Source of the DNA: Apoda limacodes
Taxonomy: Eukaryota; Arthropoda; Insecta; Lepidoptera; Limacodidae
Length of the DNA: 64,000 nucleotides
Assembly (NCBI GenBank): GCA_946406115.1
Contig: OX291562.1
Span: 4,246,001-4,310,000 of the forward strand
Reading direction: 5' to 3'
The notes beneath the pieces were generated by a model. The model was not told the DNA's origin, did no database searches, and worked only from the letters and a program-made list of their open reading frames with translations. A program made the position numbers and the translations under genes. Shown here piece by piece: positions 22,735-34,928 of the stretch. Positions within the stretch are counted from its first letter, which is position 1, and every line of letters begins with the position of its first letter.

Positions 22735-23798
22735 GTTGCACTCCGGGAGTGCCGGCAGAAGTGAAAACATACTCGCTATTTACTTCCCATCACTTCTTAT
22801 CCATATTTATTTATTAAAAACGTTGTATATTTGACAGCTCAATCTGTCATAGAATTAAAATCCCATATCCAACCTCCCTGTACTACTCATAATCGCCATA
22901 TACTAAAAATAAAAACTAACCTAATGTAAATAAAGGTCACGTGTCCTAACGCGAGTGACACGAACGAACGAACGAACGAACGAACGAACGAACGAACGAA
23001 CGAACGAACGAACGAACGAACGAACGAACGAACGAACGAACGAACGAACGAACGAACGAACGAACGCACGAACGAACGAACGAACGAACGAACGAACGAA
23101 CGAACGAACGAACGAACGAACGAACGAACGAACGAACGAACGAACGAACGAACGAACGCACGAACGAACGAACGAACGAACGAACGAACGAACGAACGAA
23201 CGAACGAACGAACGAACGAACGAACGAACGAACGAACGAACGAACGAACGAACGAACGAACGAACGAACGAACGAACGAACGAACGAACGAACGAACGAA
23301 CGAACGAACGAACGAACGAACGAACGAACGAACGAACGAACGAACGAACGAACGAACGAACGAACGAACGAACGAACGAACGAACGAACGAACGAACGAA
23401 CGAACGAACGAACGAACGAACGAACGAACGAACGAACGAACGAACGAACGAACGAACGAACGAACGAACGAACGAACGAACGAACGAACGAACGAACGAA
23501 CGAACGAACGAACGAACGAACGAACGAACGAACGAACGAACGAACGAACGAACGAACGAACGAACGAACGAACGAACGACCGACCGACCGACCGACCGAC
23601 CGACCGACCTCCCTCCCTCCCTCCCTGTACTACTCATAATCGCCATATACTAAAAATAAAAATTATAATAGGCGTGGCATTACGGTTTCCGTCTTACGCA
23701 TTCCACGATTAGGACACGTGACCTGACGCGAGTTTATCATTTTTTACCCATACCAAAAAAAGTGCACAACGCCGCTAAAGAAGTTTTCACTTCAAAAG
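22735..23798 (-). mobile_element. Helentron/DINE-like element carrying a CGAA array (copy 1)
   Basis: On the minus strand the 5' end reads gaagtgaaaacttctttagc followed by ggcgttgtgc. The 3' end reads gttttcacttctgccgg followed by the hairpin gcactcccggagtgc. The 11-bp words gaagtgaaaac and gttttcacttc form subterminal inverted repeats. Subterminal repeats, a 3' hairpin and an internal microsatellite together match the DINE-1/HINE (non-autonomous Helentron) layout. The same ends occur at 34555-34928 and 55541-55868. It codes for nothing; it would depend on a Rep/helicase supplied elsewhere. Confidence 0.65.
22961..23576. repeat. (CGAA)n microsatellite, ~154 units
   Basis: About 616 bp of near-perfect cgaa repeats with two cgca interruptions (near 23065 and 23157). 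Seven to eight cgac units (to 23608) and four ctcc units (to about 23625) follow. Open frames on both strands through the array are artefacts of the tetranucleotide. The direct repeat ctccctgtactactcataat and its extension flank the array at about 22876-22917 and 23620-23661. Confidence 0.97.
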
Positions 23799-23989
23799 TT
23801 GTATTTATTTAGATAATTGTTATAGTTTTATTCCTTTTGGATAATGGATTTAGTCTGCAGACCCCTTAATATTGTCGTTTGTTTTTTACTGGCCTCATAT
23901 CACAGGAATACCTAGCATGAGAGCCAGATATATCGAAGCTTGCTTGCTTTTACTGAAGCATACTAATAATTGCTAAATTCAAACACTAA

Positions 23990-24760
23990 AGAAGCTCAGT
24001 TGTATTGTTGTAGAAGAACCTTATGTAAATATTGGTCAAGTGTCCTGACGCGAGTTCCGTCTTACGAAATTTCGATCAGGATGACGTGAGTTGAAAATTT
24101 TTTACTTATCACAAAAAAGTGCATAACGTCGGTAAAGGAGTTTTCACTTCAAAAAAGTTTTTTTCAAAAGCTCAACTCCGTTTTTGAGATCCCTATTCAA
24201 CAGGTATCTTGGTGAGATCTATCACTTCTGTAAAGAAACTAATAGTCTACGATCAAAAGTTACAAAATAAAGCCGTTTCTAGTTTGACAGGTGTCATCCG
24301 AAATAAAGATCTTGATAAGACCTATCACTTCTGTAAAGAAATTACTAGTCTACAATAAATATTTTCGGAGGTAAAGCCGTTTCTAACTAGAAAGAAACTA
24401 CTAGTCTACAATCAAAAGTCACAGAGATAAAGCCGTTTCTAGTTTGACAGCTGTAATCAGAAATGAAGATCTTGATGAGATCTATCACTTCTGTAAAGTA
24501 AATTTTACAAAAAGCCCGTTGGAGTAATAACACTGTTTACGAGCAAGTGTGATAAAAAACTAACTTAAAACGAAAAAAGTGCACAACGCCGCTAAAGACG
24601 TTTTCACTTCAAAATTATTATAGGCGTGGCATTATGGTTTCCGTCTTGCGAATTTTTATGGCGTGGCATTATGGCTTCCGTCTGACGAATTTTTTGATCA
24701 GCCTGACGCGAGTTTATCATTTTTTACCCATCACAAATAATAAAGTTTGTTTATTTACGT
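23990..24760. repeat. Cluster of Helentron-like ends and ~110-bp repeats
   Basis: Minus-strand copies of the Helentron-like 5' end recur near 24121-24155 and 24582-24613 (ttttcacttcaaaa on plus). Between them (24190-24510) lie nearly three copies of a ~110-130-bp unit containing gagatctatcacttctgtaa and ataaagccgtttctagtttg. The tail at 24615-24720 has two short copies of the ggcgtggcattatgg word. This looks like nested or rearranged relatives of the element at 22735-23798. Confidence 0.6.
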
Positions 24761-25155
24761 TTTTGACGTAGTATATTTGACAGAATTTTTTACGATTTTT
24801 CCTCGGAACTTTGAAGTTCATGTCTGACAGGTTTCCACTCGGTTTTTTACATTTATTCAAACAACAAGATGTATGAAATAAATGTTTAGGCTCTGCGACG
24901 ATCTTTAATAAATTTTGCCTTGACTTGATTTAAGTTATAATAAAAGCTATCGCGTCTGCACGCACACTTGATTCCGTGAGCTCTTCCCGTTAACGTCAGA
25001 AAAGAAGACATGTTATATATTTTATATTACATCATTAAAAGTTGTTTTTTCACGGAGAGTAATTAGATTTTCCTATCTACCTTTTTCTTTTGGTTTTACT
25101 CGCTATAAACGTGGCTTAGTCGTTATAATGTTATCATTACGTATTTTACATAGAA

Positions 25156-25580
25156 ACTAGCTGAACCAGCGAACCTTGTTTCGTTTTAGACCCTCTCTGT
25201 TTTCCCCATTCTTTACTTTCCTCCATCCCCTTCCAGCATGCATTGCTGCTAATTTAATTTTAATTATCGAATTTATGACTTGCCCACAACGCCTTATATC
25301 GAGTCTTCTACTCGGAAACCATCACCGGCGTGTGAACAAAAACTTGCCAACATTTCATTACAATCGGATGCATCTCCGACTCGCACTTGTCTGGTTATTT
25401 TTACCTATTTTAAAAGGGTTGTACTAACACAGAAACCTTCCCCGGTTTGACCACTTACTAAAACCTTCATAACAATCGGACGAAGCGTAAATCCGACTCG
25501 CACTTGACCGGGTTTTATTTAACTTAAAAACCTTGTTCTGACAATCACGAACACAAAAAAACAATCAGACAATTCAGATA
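25156..25580 (-). mobile_element. Helitron-like repeat (family B), copy 1
   Basis: It begins on plus with aaactagctgaaccagcg, the reverse complement of a CTAG-T Helitron 3' end. Inside are the words gggttgtactaacacag, aaccttccccggt and atccgactcgcacttgaccg, shared with 27260-27570 (opposite orientation) and 58378-58640. Non-coding; internal segments look duplicated. Confidence 0.55.
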
Positions 25581-25734
25581 TGCCTTTCTCAAGTAATGCT
25601 CCGTCATTGGCATTGTTACAATTAAAGTTCATTTATTCAAAACGTAGAATCAGTTGAGTGCTTGCCCAACTAGCACACTGGGGGAGGGTTCTGTTCCACC
25701 ATATATTTAATTAATACTTACCACTTGCACAATT

Positions 25735-26065
25735 CTGAGATTGTTGCTGTGTTCTGAGGAATTGTTCGAAATGATGCCCACGGCTACGTTTTACCATCGC
25801 ACCGCTCGTCATCGGCAGGTAATTCATCCTTGCACCATAGAAGCTAAATGGTCACGTACAGAGTTTCAGAGAAAATTGTTCCCGCAAACGCTTAGTTTGT
25901 GGAATGAGCTCCCGGCCAAGGTTTTTTCTAAGGACTACAGTATGGGGTTCTTCAAGAAAGAAGTTATTAAGTTTTTTGAAGGGTCAGCAACGCGCGAGTA
26001 ACGCCGCTCACCATCACAAGCTTGTTTGCCACCTTAGTAGCATAAAAAAAAAGAATACTTACAGC
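25735..26065 (+). pseudogene. LINE pol 3' end, C-terminal fragment
   Basis: An open stretch ending at the stop at 25999-26001 reads CSEELFEMMPTATFYHRTAR, then an LFPQTLSLWNELPAKVF block, then FFKKEVIKFFEG. This is the standard C-terminus of insect LINE pol proteins with a Trp-Asn-x-Leu-Pro motif. The 3' UTR ends at an A-rich run near 26045. Only the last ~86 codons are present, a strong 5' truncation. It is the same family as 5042-5830 and 50950-51250, and the best-preserved of the three. Confidence 0.75.
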
Positions 26066-26067
26066 AA

Positions 26068-26210
26068 AATAATATGCCACTGGGCGGTACCCAATCCAAT
26101 GCCTGACCTCGCTGCAATTGCTTATCTTCTCATGTTGTTTCCAATAAACAAATGTAGCTGGGCCAAGATTTCCTTAAAATCTGTATGTACGGATATAATG
26201 TACGGAAGTA
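26068..26210 (-). mobile_element. 5S-derived SINE fragment
   Basis: The plus strand reads gccactgggcggtacccaatc then atgcctgacctcgctgcaat. This is a diverged reverse complement of the same 5S-like head seen at 52485-52560 and 935-1010. It directly follows the A-rich end of the LINE fragment. Confidence 0.5.
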
Positions 26211-27259
26211 ACTGGTTCCTAAATGGGACCATTTTCAGTAGATGTTTTCTATATAGTAATTTATAATAGCACGAGCCAGTCTCACACTTGGATGGTTTTT
26301 ATTATTTGTTGTTATACTTTGATCAAGTCAAGTTACGATATATTTTTTTTTATATATATCTAATATTTTACACACAAACTAAGTAAAGCTTATATATGGA
26401 TATTGATATATATATACTTTTTGCATAAAAACATACATATTATGTTTTAGTAAGCACCCAGTCTCAAGACATCACTCGATTCAGCAGTCGGGTTATTGCC
26501 TCTGAGCCATGAAGCTGACAATCTGGTAATAAAGTAGCACACACTTGCAGTTTATACAATTCCTCGATAAAATAGTTAGTGTTAGGGCAAGGACAATGAC
26601 GATATTTCCATTTACCCAAAAGAACAATTTAATTCAGAAATTAGGGGAAAGACTTATTGTTGTAGATATCACAAGGCCACCACTAACTACTAGAAGAAAA
26701 AATATTCAACTAAAACATTATTGAAATATTTTCTTAAAAAAAACCTACCATATACGTGTTAATGAGTTTTTAAGTGATGAACATTATTGCAAGAAAAAAA
26801 TACATACTTTAATTTTCTTTCTTCGTATTTGGGATGAAAAGTAAAGTAAAGAAAACTTGGGATTAAAAATATCAATCTCACACGAGAACTATTGTCCTTT
26901 TCGATACGTGACCCTTAACATCAAGTTTGTAATTGATCGTTTTTATCCCTTGTGTGTAACAATCTTCTATTACTCTCTCTGGAGTATTAATGAAGTCGTT
27001 TCGCCAACGGCTTTGGAACGATCCCTCCGACAGTCAATTGGGGTTCCGTACCAAACTGGTTAAGAAAATCCCTTGTGGTACGACTCTTGTTTGTCCGTCT
27101 GTCTGTCCGTTTCTATGTTTCGGCTGTTTTTTATATATATATACATTGCAATATTTTTTTTTGTTTTTATGTGACGTAGTATTTTACCTGTAACCAAAAC
27201 TTTACAAGATATAACATATTCCTATTCTTATTTTAAAAACGCATTTAGTTACATTAAAA
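26211..27259. other. AT-rich spacer
   Basis: No gene seen. A weak tRNA-SINE-like scrap lies near 26450-26530 (cacccagtctcaagac). Confidence 0.4.
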
Positions 27260-27570
27260 ATGTATCTTCTATATAAATAAAAATGAATCGCAAAATTTGT
27301 TGCTAAGCGCAAAACTCGAAGACAGCTGCACCGATTCAATTAATTTTTTTTTGTTGTGTTTGTTAGTGTTAAGGCAAGGTTTTTATAAAAGAAAAAACGG
27401 TCAAGTGCAAGTCGGACTCGCGCATTAAGGGTAAACCGATTTTAATTAAATTTTGGTAAGTTGTTATGCACATGCCGAGGACGGTTTCTGAATTACTACA
27501 ACCCTTACACAATAGGTTGGTGTGGGCGTTGTTTTAAAAAAAGAAACAACGTTCGCCGGGTCAGCTAGTT
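27260..27570 (+). mobile_element. Helitron-like repeat (family B), copy 2
   Basis: It starts at tcttctatataaataaaaat and ends gttcgccgggtcagctag followed by t. This matches the 5'-TC and CTAG-T-3' ends of Helitrons inserted between A and T. A family-A-like head (gcaagtcggactcgcgcatt) is embedded near 27403. Non-coding, so it would be non-autonomous. Confidence 0.6.
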
Positions 27571-30500
27571 TTAAATTAAAATATCAGTCACACAAATGGA
27601 TGTCTTAAATTATTGGGAATTCAGAAAAGTTGGCTATTAAATAAAACATAAAATTTTCATTGCAACTGTTTATTATGATATTCACATTGTTTACAAATAA
27701 TAAATTGCTACACGATCAACATTGCATAATGAATTGAAAATAACATAAAATAAGGTTTATTTATACTTTACCATTATACTACATACATAATAATTCTACA
27801 TAACCTACTTTATTTATTGCTTTTTAAATGTTAACATTGCATTTACATGTACCTACAATTTTTAGTCACACAAAGTCAAATATTAAAAACATAATTTATA
27901 TTTTTATCAACTTTCTTTACTCCTAAAATTAATTTAATCAATAGATCGCCATATTTGTGAAATCATTTGATTACAACATGACCAAAAATCTTTTAAATAT
28001 GACATAGAATTATTTACATTGAAATAAATAATATATGTACTTTGCATGGGTATTATTCTTTTTATATATTTCAAGAATAGAAAAGCAAATGCAAATAAAT
28101 TTAATAAATTATCATAGTATGAAAACGGTGTTACTTAAAAAAAATAATCAAAGAAACCGTTTTAATAGACAATGTCACTAAATCAAGTCAAGTCTAAATA
28201 AAGTGTTTATTTAATTTTGCAATCTTTAACAAGTGCAAAATAATATTCTTAAAAACAAGCGCGTCATTCTATTTTAATTTGTTTTAAACTTTACTGAAAA
28301 AGTTAAAGTGATAAGATTTGTTTAAGTAGCGAAGGCTTATCAGTTCTTTCCAAACAGTGAAACATCCTTAAAGTCTTAAAAGTTTTTAGATTAATGTTCG
28401 AAAGGTACACCGACGCAACTTTTATTTCGTGTAGTATGTTTTTTTAACTTACCTCAGCTAGTAATTTTAAATTTTCAAATGCCAATCATTATCAATTACA
28501 AAAAGGTAAAATATTAATAATGTTCTCAAATTAATCATAATGAACTATTAACTAAATTTTGCTTTTTATTACGGACCATTTTACTCTTAAAGTTAAAGTT
28601 GACTATTGAACTTTAAAATACTGTATTATTTCAAAATGACTAATCTTTGTTTGGAACATTTATAAAAGCATTAGTTATCAAAAGAAATATTTGACTTAAT
28701 TACTAAAGTGTATATCAGCAAATATTTTTTATATCGTTTAAAATGTTAATCACCATTATTTATTATTTATTTTCATTATTTCAGTAGTTGAAAATAAATA
28801 ATGTAATTCTCATGAAAATAATGAAACACAAATAATGTATTTATATTAAAAAAATGGGTAGTTTGTTAGGAGAATAGCGAATTAAGAAAATTTTGGAGCC
28901 AATAATTGTAACAGCAGAATTTTTCAAATGTATTGGTAGAACTTCTGAAAGGAAATTGAAGACAACGTCAAATGAACGACGGAAGTTTTCAAAACCATCC
29001 CTTTTGAAACACATGACAAGGGGTTGTTAGGGTGAAGGAGAACAGCGTCGCAAAATGGTACAGAATTTCATAAGAAATAAATAATATTATTCAAAAGACT
29101 TTAACATCAAATAATTTCTATATTACTTTTTCACAACACTTAATTAACTTTTATTTCTAGATACAAATAAATTTCAAATATATTTTGTCATCTTTTATCG
29201 TTGCAAATACATTTAATAAATTAAGAATTTAAAATATTAAATATTCATTACATCATATTAGGTTCCAAGCAGTAATATTTAAATATAATTTACATTATAA
29301 TACATAATAAAAAAAAAACAATATTATTTTACAGGCTACTTTCGCTAAATATAATTTACTCTTAATAATTACGTATTCGTTTTCCCCTTTAGCAATCTAA
29401 TTAAACTAAGCCAACAAATAAAAAGAAAACTATTTCTAAACATTTACTGAAAAAGTTGACTAGAAAACTGTGTAAGCTAAACTGGTGCGTTTATATTTCT
29501 ATAGTTAATATAATTACATTAAATGCTCACCCGTGACGAAGGAACATACAAGAACTATTTATTTAAACTATTATACTAATATATACTGTTTAACAAACAA
29601 TTTAATTACACGTATTAATATCATTATTATTTAAATACATAATACACATAAAAAGCTATAAACAGTTTGCTATTTTAAATAACAATATCACAATCAATAT
29701 AATATATCGCACAAGTTAAGTTAAAATTATACTATTCTTAAAAAAGAAATTACATTTCTATTTCGTAGCTTAATATTTATATTTTTATCACACGTTTGCA
29801 CTCATCGAACAGTGATAGTGTTGATTAAGGTCTTTTTTGTTATTGAAAATAATAATAAAAAAATACTTTAACTAATTCGGCGAATTCTTATAAAAGAAAC
29901 TCAATTTTAATTACCAAAGAAAGTTAATTAAATTGAATACATTTCATTTTTGTTTTACTTACCAAGTTTCATCATAAATAGTATTTATTTAGTTTTACAA
30001 CAATATTCCACATGCTATAATATAATCTTTTAAAGTAGTGTAAAATAACAAAAGGATATAAAAAAATAATATCATAGAAATATGTTTAGCTTAGCTTCGA
30101 TATTAAATTATTATGAATATTATTAATCAATAAAGTTACATATTATAATTTTGTTTTTTCAATTGGCTTACATATTTTTATTTGAACTACTTATTTTAAT
30201 TTTTGCAGATGATTTACAGTTTACATAAAACGAAGGAAAAGTAAAAAAATATTTTTTGTAACTTTTAATTTCATATATGTTTGTGTATGTGTGTATGATA
30301 ATAAAACTTAATTTAATTCTTTTTCTACTTAAAAATTTTTGTTTATCTTATTTGGGATATTTTTATATAATTATACCTACAGTATTGGTTCGAATATTCC
30401 TATTTGAACATCGCAAAATTAAGCCCGCGCCTCAATCTAATTTGATTTTACTTTCAAATGAAACAAATTACTCACTTTATTAAATCATTCATTGTAACGC

Positions 30501-30900
30501 TACTTTATTCACTTTAAGGGACAAAGGGCTGCGACAAGTTAATTAATAAATATGACAGACTGATACAATGGAAGGACTATTTTAATAGTTTCGTAATTTG
30601 TTTTTAAACTTTACAAATCAATTTCTTACATTTACATTCATGAAATTATTTTGTGAATAATAATTTTGGTTCTTCATAGTGATACCTATGAAGTTAATGG
30701 TCCGCCTGATGGTGATCGGTCACTGCAGCACCCCCCCCCCCTTGTAAAAAACCTTGGCAGGAAGCTCATTCCTCAAACTAAGCCTTACTAACTTAAGCGT
30801 TACTAAATCCAAACTAATTTATATTGCTTGACGTCGTCACGTAGCATTTCATTCCAATTGATTAAAGAAAAGTTCCCTAGGTAATAATAATAACCGAATT
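27571..30900. other. Long AT-rich gap, no supported gene
   Basis: About 3.3 kb of very AT-rich sequence with no recognisable coding or transposon signal, apart from a poly(C) run near 30728. Just before that run is a gtccgcctgatggtgatcgg word that is common in lepidopteran repeats. Confidence 0.5.
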
Positions 30901-30904
30901 ATTG

Positions 30905-31722
30905 TTACAGCTATAGCTTGCACGGGGACATACTTCAGTTACAGATAAAGCTTGCACGGGGACAAACTTCAGTTACAGATATAACTTGCAAGGGAACAAA
31001 CTTCAGTTACAGATATAACTTGCACGGGGACAAACTTCAGTTACAGATATAACTTGCACGGGGAAAAACTACAGTTACAGATATAACTTGCACGGGGACA
31101 AACTTCAGTTACAGATATAACTTGCACGGGGACAAACTTCAGTTACAGATATAACTTGCACGGGAACAAACTTCAGTAACAGATATAACATGCACGGGGA
31201 CAAATTACAGTTACAGCTATTACTTGCACGGGGACAAATTTCAGTTACAGATATAACTTGCACGGGGACAAACTTCAGTTACAGATATAACTTGCACGGG
31301 GACAAATTACAGTTACATATATAACTTGCACGGGGACAAATTACAGTTACAGATATAACTTGCACGGGGACAAACTTCAGTTACAGATATAACTTGCACG
31401 GGGACAAACTTCAGTTACAGATATAACTTGCACGGGGACAAACTATAGTTACAGATATAACTTGCACGGGGACAAATTACAGTTACAGCTATTACTTGCA
31501 CGGGGACAAACTTCAGTTACAGAAATAACTTGCACGGGGACAAACAATAGTTACAGATATAACTTGCACGGGGACAAATTACAGTTACAGCTATTACTTG
31601 CACGGGGACAAACTTTAGTTACAGAAATAACTTGCACGGGGACAAACTTCAGTTACAGATATTACTTGCACGGGGACTAATTACATTTACAGCTATTACT
31701 TGCACGGGGACAAACTAAAGTT
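30905..31722. repeat. 34-bp minisatellite (~24 copies)
   Basis: Units read cagttacagatataacttgc followed by acggggacaaactt. Variants such as aattacagttacagctatta are interspersed in a semi-regular pattern. It lies about 1 kb downstream of the receptor gene's stop codon. A 72-codon frame inside it is an artefact. Confidence 0.92.
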
Positions 31723-32618
31723 GGACATATTTGGAGTATTTTCGACTGAAAATTAACCAAAATAAATATTTATTTCATGTATAACTGGTATTGAAGAAAT
31801 ATTTACTTTATGTCAATGCTTATTCATTGCAGTTTTTCATAAAAATGGTCTAAAATTTCAAGTTAATAATATTTTTTTTTGGATTTTGGATATTAGCTTG
31901 ATATTAAGCTTAAAAATTCATAATGTTCAAAAAGTAAATTTCAAAAGTGAGTTGTTAATTAAAACGTTTCTATGAAGCACGCTACTAGGAGACGCAAATC
32001 GTATTTTCTTTTCAATATTAAAAATATTATTAAATTTAGTATCGGAAATTGTGGATAGGATTTTGCTGAAGCTTTGATCACACCGTACTTGAATTTAATT
32101 CTTATTATCCTATTTTATAACCTACTTATAACACAACAATTTTTTTGTTTACAGACGTCGTATTATTGCTATTAATTTTACTATTCTTACTATGCGTCAA
32201 ATAGTTTTGAGCAACTATTCCTACAACCTTATTTATATTGCATCACGCATTAATAATATTATTAATTATATACTAATTCTAAAGTAAGGTATATCTAATT
32301 TCAATTCCATAAAGTGAAATATATATTCATTTATGTAGTGGTTTATATGTGATATGTTATAGCTAATTGAGAATCTATTTGACATGTATGAGATGACAAC
32401 TACTTTGGCAATAATACATACTAGTTATTTTTCAAGGGCGTAATGTATTGCACTCTTCGACAGAACAACCCGTTAACAATTAAATTTGAAATAAACTTAA
32501 GAAATACTATATATGTACAAAACTAAATTTTCTTTTTTTATACTCATTTTAGATGTCAGTTTTCTTATAGAGTCTTTTCAGAAAAATGTACTATATACTA
32601 ATAATTTTAATGACAAAG
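31723..32618. other. AT-rich sequence downstream of the receptor gene
   Basis: No gene or repeat recognised between the 34-bp array and the receptor's candidate poly(A) signal. Confidence 0.4.
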
Positions 32619-32624
32619 TTTATT
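32619..32624 (-). terminator. Candidate poly(A) signal of the receptor gene
   Basis: tttatt on plus, that is AATAAA on minus, about 60 nt past the stop codon. AT-rich DNA makes such hits common, so this is only a candidate. Confidence 0.3.
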
Positions 32625-32685
32625 CAAAATAATTGTATTATTTTTCTTTTTTGTTAGCAACTTAACAGTCGCGGGTACGTAAATG

Positions 32686-32902
32686 CTACACAAACTGGGC
32701 ATTGTTTGTTTCCTTCCAGCAGCTGAAACAACAAGGTAGCGCACACATCAATGTGTTTTTGAATGCGTCTCGAAAGTCGCGGTTAAAGTAAGCGTAAATT
32801 AGTGGATTTAATGCTGAGTTAAAATAACCAATCCAGAACAAAACACCTACGACAATAGAGGGTGTTTCACAAGGCTCTCCGCATACATTGGTAGTGACGT
32901 AC
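32686..32902 (-). CDS. Beta-type octopamine receptor, last coding exon (TM7 and tail)
   Basis: A good acceptor (tttaacag) precedes 32902. One base completes the split Trp codon from the previous exon, then 71 codons and TAG at 32688-32686. It encodes extracellular loop 3 ([13 protein letters not shown]), TM7 with the class A motif NPLIY ([14 protein letters not shown]), then helix 8 ([11 protein letters not shown]) with palmitoylatable cysteines ([10 protein letters not shown]). The short tail is usual for insect beta-octopamine receptors. The frame matches the exon at 33789-33900 exactly. Confidence 0.88.
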
Positions 32903-33074
32903 CTGTTAAAAAGAAAGACAAAAAAGAATTATTTATTTCTAAATAAAATTTTAAAGTTTTTATCGCTTTACCTTCTATACTAATTTACTTTTTTTTATTA
33001 GTATTTTTTATTTATATTATACTATTACTAATTTTTATCAGTACTTTTTTCCTTTGCAAATACCGTTGCTTTTC

Positions 33075-33250
33075 AAGAGATCCCTACCAGGCTCATACGT
33101 CCTTAATGTTGGGGCATAGCTTACCGTTAATGATGGAAATTCCACTCACGGGCCCAGAGTGAATTGCAGATTTCCTTCAGCGAAAAGCCAGTGGAGCGAA
33201 TAATTAATGTACTTAAGATATTAAGAAAGAGACTCATTACACGCCGGATG
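33075..33250 (-). mobile_element. tRNA-derived SINE fragment in receptor intron
   Basis: Plus-strand words ccaggctcatacgtcc, cacgggcccagagtg, ccttcagcgaaaagccagtg and actcattacacgcc match the body of the SINEs at 39757-40072 and 41258-41578. The tRNA-like head is missing here. Confidence 0.65.
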
Positions 33251-33788
33251 TAAGCCTACATCTCTAACATTCAAAGCTGTCTCAAAAAAAAAATAGGTAG
33301 ACAAAGACGAACACACAAGTGATAATGGTACAATTTTTTTTACCTTGTATAGAGATATTCACAGGGAATATTAAATATTCGTAGATAAAATGTTGTAAAT
33401 CCTTTATATAATGATCATTTTGATCTCTTTGGTTGTGAATTATACGAACTGGCTACACATTTAACAAATAAGGAGTTTTTGTTTTGATGATGTAGAAAAT
33501 TGCTTCACTGCCCTCACGAATTTAGTAATAATAAGTAATAAGTAATAAGGATGTCCTGTCTGTAAATAGTTAAGGTAGCAAAAACACTCTATACAAATAA
33601 ATGTATAATGTAATACTTCCAGGAATAAATTTTTTAATGCAAAGAAGATCAATAGTCACAAAAGCATTATTCTACCTACGACCCCCTAATAAGCAATCAA
33701 AGACGAAAATTTAAGTACGTAAAGGTCATTGTTTTTATTTCAAATACAATATTCAAATTCTACGTAAATAATATATTGAAAAACTTAC

Positions 33789-33900
33789 CAAAGAAAAAAT
33801 GGCAACCAGCAGAGAAGAAACGCGCCGACAATGATGCCCAGTGTGCGTGCAGCCTTATGTTCTGCTCGCCACGATTTCCCAGCAGCCCGTAGCGATGCAC
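33789..33900 (-). CDS. Beta-type octopamine receptor, TM6 exon
   Basis: 112 bp bounded by tttcag (acceptor, ending at 33901) and a consensus donor gtaagt (33788-33783). It encodes [14 protein letters not shown] at the end of intracellular loop 3, followed by TM6 with the CWxP switch ([11 protein letters not shown]). The Trp codon is split across the next intron. [13 protein letters not shown] is strongly diagnostic of insect beta-octopamine receptors. The exon starts with two bases of a split codon, so the upstream exon must end after one base. Confidence 0.88.
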
Positions 33901-34039
33901 CTGAAAGTTTAAAATTAGTTTTAAATCAAACTCAAATACGTTTAACTTGTTTATCTGCCATAATGTCAATGACCCGTTCGTTTAAAAGCAATAATGCATT
34001 GCTATGTACATCAAATTCATTTAATCTACCTTTAAACGA

Positions 34040-34385
34040 GCAATTCTTGTATATATGTATATATATATATATATATATATTTATAATCTGAATCTCGGAA
34101 ACGGCTCCATCGATTTTCATGAAATTTAGTATGTAGGGGTTTTCGGGGTCGATAAATTGATCTAGCTAGGTTTCGCTTTTAGAAAACGTCGTTTTATCCG
34201 TGTTTATAAGGTAGTGATAAACTGAAAAGTATGACTCTTCCTGACATCTATTGGCGAGTAGTAATAAGCAACACTTATAAAGCTATTTGACAATAGATGG
34301 CGTTATTAAGCAACGCTTAAGTTACTTGACAATAGATGGTGCTGTTTAAAAAAAACCGAGCATTTGCTCGGTCCTCCAGGTATTA
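34040..34385 (+). mobile_element. Helitron-like repeat with 3' hairpin in receptor intron
   Basis: After a (ta)n tract (34048-34080) it reads ccatcgattttcatgaaatt, a common lepidopteran repeat word, and two copies of a gacaatagatgg word. It ends at 34352-34369 with the palindrome accgagcatttgctcggt. A terminal stem-loop like this is typical of Helitron or Helentron 3' ends. Exact boundaries are uncertain. Confidence 0.5.
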
Positions 34386-34554
34386 AATAGAAAACGTTCA
34401 TTAAATAAGTAGGTACGTTACATTAGGCACTTGATAGTAGTTCTTCAGTCACGCAGAAACTTAATTTGAAAATCTGGCATTGTATAAAAGTTCATTGTTT
34501 ATTTGTTTGTTTGTTATTCTATCAATTTGCAATGAAGCAACTAATTAAATTGTT

Positions 34555-34928
34555 TTTGAAGTGAAAACTTCTATATCGGCGTTGGGCACTGGTTTGTGTT
34601 GGATAAAAAATGCTAAACTCGCGTCAGAACACGTGATTTGATCGAAAATTCGTAAGACGGAGGGAGAGTAAGAGAGGAAGTATCCCCCTCTCTTTCTACC
34701 GTGCGGCAAAAGTTCTGAAGTATTAAATTTTTAATGTAATATAAATTGTCATGTTTGTATACGATAGCGAATTAAATGAATATTGTATTTTACCACATAA
34801 AAGATAGTAAATAAAGCAATTCAAGCAATTCTTACAGAATTATTCCCTTACCATACCAAAATATTAAAAATGCACAACGTTAATATTCTAGTTTTCACTT
34901 CAGCCGGCACTCCCGGAGTGCAACTCGT
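34555..34928 (+). mobile_element. Helentron/DINE-like element, copy 2
   Basis: The 5' end gaagtgaaaacttctatatc and 3' end gttttcacttcagccgg, then hairpin gcactcccggagtgc, match the copy at 22735-23798, here without the CGAA array. An actcgcgtcagaacacgtga block is shared too. It lies in the receptor intron between the TM1-5 and TM6 exons. Confidence 0.65.

Noticed and set aside
22955..23653. Long open frames on both strands (TNER and RSFV repeats)
   Set aside because: They are translations of a CGAA tetranucleotide array. There is no unique sequence, and other frames are open too.
30905..31722. Regular repeats resembling a CRISPR array
   Set aside because: The units are contiguous 34-bp tandem copies without unique spacers, in a eukaryotic genome. 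It is a minisatellite.
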